Part shown: positions 58,764-64,000 of the stretch, piece by piece
Position numbering within the stretch: position 1 is the first letter of the stretch
How the letters are laid out: each line of letters begins with the position of its first letter
NCBI RefSeq assembly: GCF_003285005.1
Contig: NZ_QMFA01000001.1
Location: 1 to 64,000 of the forward strand
Direction of reading: 5' to 3'
Origin: Paenibacillus sp. YN15
Lineage (GTDB): Bacteria; Bacillota; Bacilli; Paenibacillales; NBRC-103111
Length of the DNA stretch: 64,000 nt
Position numbers and translations under genes: made by a program
The notes under the pieces: model-generated
The model's database searches: none
Seen by the model: the letters and a program-made list of their open reading frames with translations, nothing else
What the model was told of the DNA's origin: nothing

Positions 58764-58805
58764 AAAAGACCCGAGAGAAGCCGCCAAAGCTTCTACGGGT
58801 CTTTT
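58764..58805. terminator. Terminator between trpS and the DUF5325-like gene
   Basis: AAAAGACCCG (58764-58773) pairs with CGGGTCTTTT (58796-58805), with inner GAAG/CTTC. Confidence 0.87.
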
Positions 58806-58808
58806 CAT

Positions 58809-58988
58809 TTAGCCGGCCTGCCGGCGCCTGGCCCGGGCCTTCATCCCGAAGCCGAAGCCGATCCACAACAAAGCCGCCGCACCGCACAGGACAACTCCCC
58901 AGAGACTGCGCAGGCTGATGAAGAAGCTGACACCCGCCAGCAGCAAAATTCCGATACACGCAAACAACAGAGCCATCCACCGCGGCAT
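58809..58988 (-). CDS. Small two-helix membrane protein, DUF5325 (YlaF)-like
   Basis: A 59-residue protein: two hydrophobic helices (about 5-25 and 29-47) and the basic tail GFGMKARARRRQ, the layout of the YlaF/DUF5325 family. ATG 58988 lies 7 bp after GGAGGAGG, which decides this short start within a longer open frame. Function unknown. Confidence 0.75.
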   Translation of the reverse strand: MPRWMALLFACIGILLLAGVSFFISLRSLWGVVLCGAAALLWIGFGFGMKARARRRQAG

Positions 58989-59068
58989 CTTTTTTCCTCC
59001 TCCTATACATAGCGTGAAGAACCGTAATCCGGGTTGTCTCCGGCCAGAAAAAAATGTTGCGGCTTGCA

Positions 59069-59098
59069 TGAATATTGTTCGGCCATAATGCCATAATA
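59069..59098 (+). promoter_or_regulatory. Sigma-G promoter of the second sasP gene
   Basis: TGAATA (59069-59074), 17 bp, CATAATA (59092-59098), close to the sigma-G consensus, about 70 bp upstream of the start codon. Confidence 0.85.
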
Positions 59099-59168
59099 AG
59101 TTTGCAAGCTTCCAAAGAGAGCTTGCTAAACTATCCAAGACAAACAGATTGAAAGGAGTGCTTACGCA

Positions 59169-59390
59169 ATGGGTACTGGACAATCTCGCAGCAGCAACAC
59201 TCTGGTGGTTCCCCAAGCAAGCCAAGCTTTGGATCAGCTGAAATATGAGGTAGCCCAAGAGCTGGGCATCCAAATTCCTCAAGACGGTTACTACGGATTC
59301 ATGGCTACGCGCGATACTGGCGCAATCGGCGGCCACATCACCCGTCGTTTGGTACAAATCGCTGAGCAATCTCTTGCAGGCAAGTTTTAA
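59169..59390 (+). CDS. Alpha/beta-type small acid-soluble spore protein
   Basis: A 73-residue SASP with the same blocks as the copy at 55681: SSNTLVVPQASQALDQLKYEVAQELGIQI and TRDTGAIGGHITRRLVQIAEQSL. GAAAGGAG precedes the ATG. The pair flanks ycgR-trpS on opposite strands. Confidence 0.97.
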   Translation: MGTGQSRSSNTLVVPQASQALDQLKYEVAQELGIQIPQDGYYGFMATRDTGAIGGHITRRLVQIAEQSLAGKF

Positions 59391-59435
59391 TTAAGCGCTC
59401 CGCGCTTTTGTTGATGGCTTAACCGAAATAAGCGG

Positions 59436-59462
59436 GCAGCTCTCCTTTGGAGGGCTGCTTTT
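59436..59462 (+). terminator. Terminator after the second sasP gene
   Basis: GCAGCTCTCC (59436-59445) pairs with GGAGGGCTGC (59449-59458) with one mismatch, then T4. Confidence 0.8.
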
Positions 59463-59489
59463 GCTTTAATTTAGAATGATTATAACACA

Positions 59490-59537
59490 AAAGCCCGCAC
59501 CCGGCGAACGGACAAGCGCTCGCAGGGTACGGGCTTT
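59490..59537 (-). terminator. Terminator after the yfhP-like gene
   Basis: AAAGCCCG (59490-59497) pairs with CGGGCTTT (59530-59537), continued by ACCC/GGGT. The minus strand continues with U-rich sequence. Confidence 0.75.
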
Positions 59538-59549
59538 ATTCTAACCGGT

Positions 59550-60533
59550 TCAGGGTGTTTCCAGCCGCAGCTTCTTGTACAGCCTGGATTCGGAAAGCCA
59601 GCCCACATAAGAATCGATGGGGTTCATCTTCCGGTCCAGAAGCACGGCGGCCACAAACGGATATTGCTTCCGGTGCCGGTACCGCACATCGGCCCAGCGG
59701 ACCTCATAACCCCAGTCATGCTCCTTTAACTCCGCACAGGCGAAGGAGGAAAAATACAGGAAGGCGGCTACGTCGGGATGGGACTTGGAGGCGTCGACGG
59801 CAGGGTGGCAATCGCATTTTACCGTATCCAGCCAGACCAGACGCTTTTGCTTCAATTCCCCAATGGCATAAGAGCCGTCCGTCCGCTTCTTCATCACATT
59901 CCAGGCATACAGGTTAATGGTGGGAATGAGATAGTAGCGGTCTCCCGGCAGGTAATCCCTGTCCTGGATATGCAGGCTGCGCTCAAGCAGGAAATGGTGC
60001 AGGGTCCGCCAGCAGTAATACAGGACAATGAGTGTGTACAGCACCGGGAAAATGGTCTGCGGCTCCGCCAGCTTGAAGGCCCACAGGAAAATGGCGGCCA
60101 GATGGGAAACAAAGATAAACGGATCGAAGATATGGATAATGTTCCATGATATCCACTTTCGGGAGAATGGCTTGACGGCCTGGGTTCCGTAAGTGTTGAA
60201 CAGGTCGGTGGCCACATGGAGCACAACGGCCAGCAGCGTCCATAATCCGATATGCAGGAGCGGCAAGCCGGGAACCACAAGGCCGATGGCGGCGGTAATC
60301 AGCAGCGTCCACAGGAGAAGCACCGGCAACGAATGGGAGGTTCCGCGGTGCTGGCGGATATATATGGCATTTCCCTTCAAGCGAAATAGGGTGTCCAGGT
60401 CAGGAGCCTGCTGCCCGAGTACGGTTCCGAACAAAACGGCGGCGGCGACAGTGGAATCTTGGGCGACGACAGGATCAATATGGGCCAGACCGGCAAGGCC
60501 AAGACCAAAGACAAGATGTGTTCCGGTATCCAT
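59550..60533 (-). CDS. yfhP: YfhP/YdjM-type membrane-bound metal-dependent hydrolase
   Basis: A 327-residue membrane protein, the same length as B. subtilis YfhP. Metal-site motifs typical of the YdjM group are TGTHLVFGLGL, GQQAPDLDTLFR, RGTSHSLP and HVATDLFNTYGTQ. Four to five helices anchor it, and the C-terminal 110 residues are soluble. The reaction is not established; relatives are linked to phospholipase-like activity. Confidence 0.87.
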   Translation of the reverse strand: MDTGTHLVFGLGLAGLAHIDPVVAQDSTVAAAVLFGTVLGQQAPDLDTLFRLKGNAIYIRQHRGTSHSLPVLLLWTLLITAAIGLVVPGLPLLHIGLWTLLAVVLHVATDLFNTYGTQAVKPFSRKWISWNIIHIFDPFIFVSHLAAIFLWAFKLAEPQTIFPVLYTLIVLYYCWRTLHHFLLERSLHIQDRDYLPGDRYYLIPTINLYAWNVMKKRTDGSYAIGELKQKRLVWLDTVKCDCHPAVDASKSHPDVAAFLYFSSFACAELKEHDWGYEVRWADVRYRHRKQYPFVAAVLLDRKMNPIDSYVGWLSESRLYKKLRLETP

Positions 60534-60723
60534 GAACTGGCATAACCTCCATAAGAATGATTCTTTCTTGCTATGTTCTAGTGTAACAAATAATCATTCA
60601 AATTAAATCGGCGGAAGTCACAAATTTGTGTGGGTCTGATGTCAAATTTGTTAAAATCCCGAAAAACCTTTTGTCCGCATGGTCATCCCCTATTTTTTGT
60701 TTCCCGTTGGCTTTCTATACGTT

Positions 60724-61578
60724 CTACATATTTGCTCGATAATGGGAGGGGGAGACGCCTGCAAACTTTTTAAACAGGCGGGAAAAATAGAATACATCAG
60801 TAAAGCCAAGCGTCGTCGCGGTTTCCTTCACAGTCAGGTTATGATTCAGCAGCAGTTTTTTGGCCTCTGAAATTTTCAGCCGGTGCACATATTCGTGCAG
60901 GGAGTAGCCTGTTGCATTCCGTACTGTGCGCCGCAGGGTCGTCAGCGAAATGAAATGTTTTTTACAAATCTCAGCGGCATGAAAGGGTTGGTTAATAGAG
61001 GCCGAGATACTATCCAGCAGCTTCAGAACCGGGGTTCCCTCGGAATAATGCGGCTTTGGGCGGCTGGCTGAGACAAGCTCGTACAAAAGCGATTCCAGCA
61101 GCAGCGCGGCGCGGTCCAGATTGCTTGGGTCAATGCTTTCCATGAGGGAAAAGATGAGGTTGATTTTACTTTCGTAATTATCGTCCATTCTTAATTGCCG
61201 GACTTGGTTTGGATCTGTCAGCCAAGTATCCAGCCATTCCTGAATCCGCGAGCCTTCAATGGTAAAGTAATATTCATCCCAGGTTTCATGTGCAGCGGGG
61301 CCATAATCGTAATAGGCATCCGGATGAAATAAAAAGAAGCTTCCTTTACGAACCTGCTGGATTTCACCGCCGTTAATCCGGTAAGTGCCGGAGCCGTTTG
61401 CAATATAGACCACCGCCCAGTGATAGAAAATGGCTTGATGGCGAAAAAGCTTTCGATCCGGCAAATGGCCGACGCCCAATATGGTGAGGGATTTGATGCT
61501 TTTCAGGTTTTTATCAATAGACCGGTCAATGATGCGAATCGGTTTGGCGCTGATCATATAGTCCATGTAGGTGGCCAT
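60724..61578 (-). CDS. AraC-family transcriptional regulator
   Basis: A 284-residue regulator. An N-terminal cupin-like sensor (about 30-130; FFLFHPDAYYDYGP) precedes a C-terminal double helix-turn-helix with HAAEICKKHFISLTTLRRTVRNATG and LTVKETATTLGFTDVFYFSRLFKKFAGVSPSHYR. ATG 61578 is preferred because AGGAGG sits 10 bp upstream; ATG 61587 is only 1 bp away. It is divergent from the dehydrogenase/isomerase pair and probably controls it in response to a sugar. Confidence 0.92.
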   Translation of the reverse strand: MATYMDYMISAKPIRIIDRSIDKNLKSIKSLTILGVGHLPDRKLFRHQAIFYHWAVVYIANGSGTYRINGGEIQQVRKGSFFLFHPDAYYDYGPAAHETWDEYYFTIEGSRIQEWLDTWLTDPNQVRQLRMDDNYESKINLIFSLMESIDPSNLDRAALLLESLLYELVSASRPKPHYSEGTPVLKLLDSISASINQPFHAAEICKKHFISLTTLRRTVRNATGYSLHEYVHRLKISEAKKLLLNHNLTVKETATTLGFTDVFYFSRLFKKFAGVSPSHYRANM

Positions 61579-61653
61579 TATGGGCATTCCTCCTGAAAAA
61601 CCGCCTATGATATGCTGAGTATATAATACATATTAACAAAGGAGCGGTAGAAG

Positions 61654-62721
61654 GTGAAGACAGAAAAAATGAAAGTCGGCCTGATCGGAGCAGGGTCCAT
61701 TTCGGAAATGCATCTGCAGGCTTATGCCCAGCTTGAGGATGTGGAAGTGGCGGCGGTGTGCGATCTGATCCAATCCCGGGCAGAAAAGAGGGCCTTGGAG
61801 TATAAAATCCCTTTGATTTATACGGATTACAAGGAGCTTCTGGCGAATCCGTCGATTGAAGCAGTCAGTATTTGCACATGGAACCAGTCCCACGAAGAGA
61901 TCTGTCTGGCGGCATTGCGGGCCGGAAAGCATGTTTTGGTCGAGAAGCCTTTATGCAAAACGGTTGAAGAAGCCAACAGAATCGCGGAAGCTGTGCGTGA
62001 AACAGGAAAAACGCTGCAGGTCGGTTTTGTGCGGCGTTATGATGACAATGCCCAGTTAGTGAAGCGCTTTATCGATGAAGGCGAGTTTGGGGAGATTTAC
62101 TACGCCAAGGCCTCCTACATCCGCAGACTTGGCAACCCTGGCGGTTGGTTTGCCGATTCCCGCCGGTCCGGGGGCGGCCCTCTGATCGATTTGGGGGTTC
62201 ACATCATTGATTTGTGCTGGTACCTGATGGGTTGTCCGAAGCCCGTTTCAGTCAGCGGCAACACCTATCGCAAGCTCGGGAACCGCGCGGAGATCCGCAA
62301 TTTGTCCTTTTACAAGGCTGCGGATTATGACCCGGATTATAACGATGTTGAGGATATGGCCAATGCATTGATCCGATTTGAAGGCGGGGCATCTTTATAT
62401 GTAGACGTCAGCTTCACACTCCACGCCAAAAAGGATGAGGTCGCGGTAAAGCTCTATGGGGAAAAAGGAGGCGTAGAGGTCGAGCCGGAGCTTATTATGG
62501 TGGGCGAGAAGCATCAGACCATCCTCAATATTTCTCCCCAGACAGACCGGTCGACTATTCATGTTCCCAACGCGTTCTTAAGGGAGATAAGCCACTTTAT
62601 TTCCTGCTGCAAAACCGGCGGGAATCCGATCAGCTCAGTTGAATCCGGTTTGACGATGATGAAAATATTGTGCGGTATCTATGAGTCGGCTGAAAAAGGC
62701 GCCGAAATAAAATTGGGATAA
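61654..62721 (+). CDS. Gfo/Idh/MocA-family NAD(P)-dependent oxidoreductase
   Basis: A 355-residue sugar or cyclitol dehydrogenase. VGLIGAGSISEMHLQAY gives the Rossmann dinucleotide fold, VLVEKPLC the catalytic Lys region, and GGGPLIDLGVHIIDLCWYLMG the C-terminal substrate block with Asp and His. GTG 61654 follows GGAGCGG. Followed after 14 bp by a sugar isomerase, it resembles inositol- or ketosugar-type catabolic pairs; the exact substrate is unknown. Confidence 0.92.
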   Translation: MKTEKMKVGLIGAGSISEMHLQAYAQLEDVEVAAVCDLIQSRAEKRALEYKIPLIYTDYKELLANPSIEAVSICTWNQSHEEICLAALRAGKHVLVEKPLCKTVEEANRIAEAVRETGKTLQVGFVRRYDDNAQLVKRFIDEGEFGEIYYAKASYIRRLGNPGGWFADSRRSGGGPLIDLGVHIIDLCWYLMGCPKPVSVSGNTYRKLGNRAEIRNLSFYKAADYDPDYNDVEDMANALIRFEGGASLYVDVSFTLHAKKDEVAVKLYGEKGGVEVEPELIMVGEKHQTILNISPQTDRSTIHVPNAFLREISHFISCCKTGGNPISSVESGLTMMKILCGIYESAEKGAEIKLG

Positions 62722-62735
62722 GGGGAGGAATAAAA

Positions 62736-63614
62736 GTGAAGGTGAAATTTGGGATAAGCAGCTATTGCTTGTTTAAAGACATGAAGTCCGGCAAAATGGA
62801 TATTCTTGATGTCGTGGATTGGGTTGCGGATCAAGGGGCGGAGCATATTGAAATTGTTCCCGTGGGCTTTCAACTGGAGGGACAAAAAGGATTGGCAGCG
62901 GAAATTAAAGACAGGGCTGCCTCAAGAGGATTGGAAATATCCAATTACGCCATTGCGGCCAATTTCGCGGTGGACACAGAGGAAGCGTATTTGCAGGAGA
63001 TTGCCCGGGTAAAGCAAGAGGTGGACATAGCGGCAAGTCTTGGAGCCAAACGGATGAGACATGATGTAGCCGCCCCTGCGTACAGATCAATCGGCGAGTT
63101 TAACAAAAGCCTCGGGCAAGTGGCAAAGGCCTGCCAATTGATTGCCGACTATGCCTCGCAATATGAAATCGTCACGAGTGTGGAAAATCACGGATTTTTC
63201 GTACAAGCCAGCGACCGGGTGCAGGCGCTCGTTCTGGCGGTTGACCGGCCTAATTTTCGCACGACGCTGGATATCGGCAATTTTTGCTGCATAGATGAGG
63301 ACCCGGTGGCTGCAGTTAGGAACAATCTGCCTTATGCCTCCATGATTCATTTTAAGGATTTTTATAAACGTCCCGCTTCCAAGAACCCGGGAGAAGGCTG
63401 GTTTTCAACTGCCAACGGAAATTATTTGCGCGGGTCTATATTTGGGCATGGCGATATCGAAATCAGGGAAATCATTGGATGCATCCAACGTTCCGGGTAT
63501 AACGGCTATGCTTCTCTCGAATTTGAAGGGATGGAGAATTGCCGGGACGGCACGCGGATTGGATTTGAAAATTTGCGCCGGATATGGGATGAGGTTGCAG
63601 AGGAGCTAAAATAA
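62736..63614 (+). CDS. Sugar phosphate isomerase/epimerase (AP-endonuclease-2 fold)
   Basis: A 292-residue TIM-barrel enzyme of the IolE/IolI/xylose-isomerase-like superfamily. Metal-binding positions are suggested by SVENHGFF, TTLDIGNF, MIHFKDFY and SLEFEGMENC. GGGGAGGAA precedes the GTG. It probably works with the dehydrogenase upstream on the same sugar. Confidence 0.9.
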   Translation: MKVKFGISSYCLFKDMKSGKMDILDVVDWVADQGAEHIEIVPVGFQLEGQKGLAAEIKDRAASRGLEISNYAIAANFAVDTEEAYLQEIARVKQEVDIAASLGAKRMRHDVAAPAYRSIGEFNKSLGQVAKACQLIADYASQYEIVTSVENHGFFVQASDRVQALVLAVDRPNFRTTLDIGNFCCIDEDPVAAVRNNLPYASMIHFKDFYKRPASKNPGEGWFSTANGNYLRGSIFGHGDIEIREIIGCIQRSGYNGYASLEFEGMENCRDGTRIGFENLRRIWDEVAEELK

Positions 63615-63622
63615 AGCAATGT

Positions 63623-63654
63623 CGAGCCTTGGAAGCCATTCCAAGGCTCGTTTT
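63623..63654 (+). terminator. Terminator after the isomerase gene
   Basis: CGAGCCTTGGAA (63623-63634) pairs perfectly with TTCCAAGGCTCG (63639-63650), then T4. Confidence 0.9.
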
Positions 63655-63782
63655 ATCGTCCAGTTTCGGTGACATCGTCGCAAAAGCGCGATTGTCCATG
63701 TTTTCCGGCAAGGAAATCCATGTTCTTCAGTGGGGTTTTCAGTGTAACCTAATACATGACCCCGCTGACAGGAGGAATTGCC

Positions 63783-64000
63783 GTGAAACAAGCCACTATT
63801 TTTCGAGAATACATTGTAAAGAACCGAAGGCCCTATATCTTTGGTTTTGCATTATTGTCCATTTCTTGTCTGCTGCAGCTTTTGATTCCCGAATACATGG
63901 GAGAATTTACAGACAAGCTTAAGGGTCATGAGCTTACCTATACCCAAGCGGTCCGGTACGCGCTGCTGGTTACGGCGGCAGGCTTCGGAGTCGCTTTTTT
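63783..64000 (+). CDS. ABC exporter half-transporter, N-terminal part only
   Basis: An open frame running off the window: GTG 63783, with AGGAGG 7 bp upstream, encodes at least 72 residues. It starts with a short amphipathic stretch, then a hydrophobic helix and LLQLLIPEYMGEFTDKLKG, the pattern of the first transmembrane segment and loop of type IV ABC exporters (permease fused to ATPase). The rest is outside, so substrate and partner cannot be judged. Confidence 0.65.
   Translation, partial: MKQATIFREYIVKNRRPYIFGFALLSISCLLQLLIPEYMGEFTDKLKGHELTYTQAVRYALLVTAAGFGVAF

Overview
The window reads as chromosomal DNA of an endospore-forming Firmicute, most likely Paenibacillus or a close relative in the Paenibacillaceae. 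The evidence is two alpha/beta-type small acid-soluble spore proteins with near-perfect sigma-G promoters, YlbJ, YutD, YycC, YfhP and DUF5325 homologues, strong AAGGAGG ribosome binding sites with GTG/TTG starts, YesM/YesN two-component genes beside carbohydrate ABC genes, a T-box trpS leader, and purine and c-di-GMP riboswitches. No phage, CRISPR array, complete insertion sequence, tRNA or rRNA was seen.

Layout. 1-4130: an adenine-type purine riboswitch (ON-switch geometry) ahead of an adenine deaminase gene broken by a frameshift, then a GntR regulator with an operator-like palindrome and a CynX/NimT-type MFS transporter. 4130-4800: gene-poor DNA with inverted repeats and copy 1 of a 129-bp dispersed element. 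4800-10730: phosphotransferase, GNAT, then a run of ornithine cyclodeaminase-like, M19 dipeptidase and CocE-type hydrolase genes. 10730-14000: two arrays of regularly spaced palindromes built on TAGCGGAAA, flanking a GH35 beta-galactosidase. 14100-16130: a self-regulated TetR/hydrolase pair and copy 2 of the 129-bp element.

16177-28955 is a surface-adhesion island. Two giant paralogous LPXTG proteins (1546 and 1948 residues) flank a class D-like sortase. Next comes a secreted transglutaminase-like cysteine protein behind two almost identical c-di-GMP-I riboswitches in tandem. Together they look like a c-di-GMP-responsive cell-surface system.

29005-35784: an M23 peptidase, the nickel-pincer cofactor genes larE-larB-larC1 on the minus strand with larC2 detached and facing them on the plus strand, a YutD protein with a long disordered tail, and NAD kinase. 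36129-46810: a secreted modular glycoside hydrolase, a YesM/YesN-type two-component system and a sugar ABC transporter, probably one polysaccharide-use locus. 46965-59540: housekeeping and sporulation genes (glycogen phosphorylase, YlbJ, L-lactate dehydrogenase, M3 peptidase, both SASPs, a YcgR-type permease with a shortened YcgQ partner, T-box trpS). 59550-64000: YfhP-like membrane protein, an AraC regulator divergent from a Gfo/Idh/MocA dehydrogenase and a sugar isomerase, and the start of an ABC exporter.

Functions rest on motif and family recognition by eye; no database search was run.
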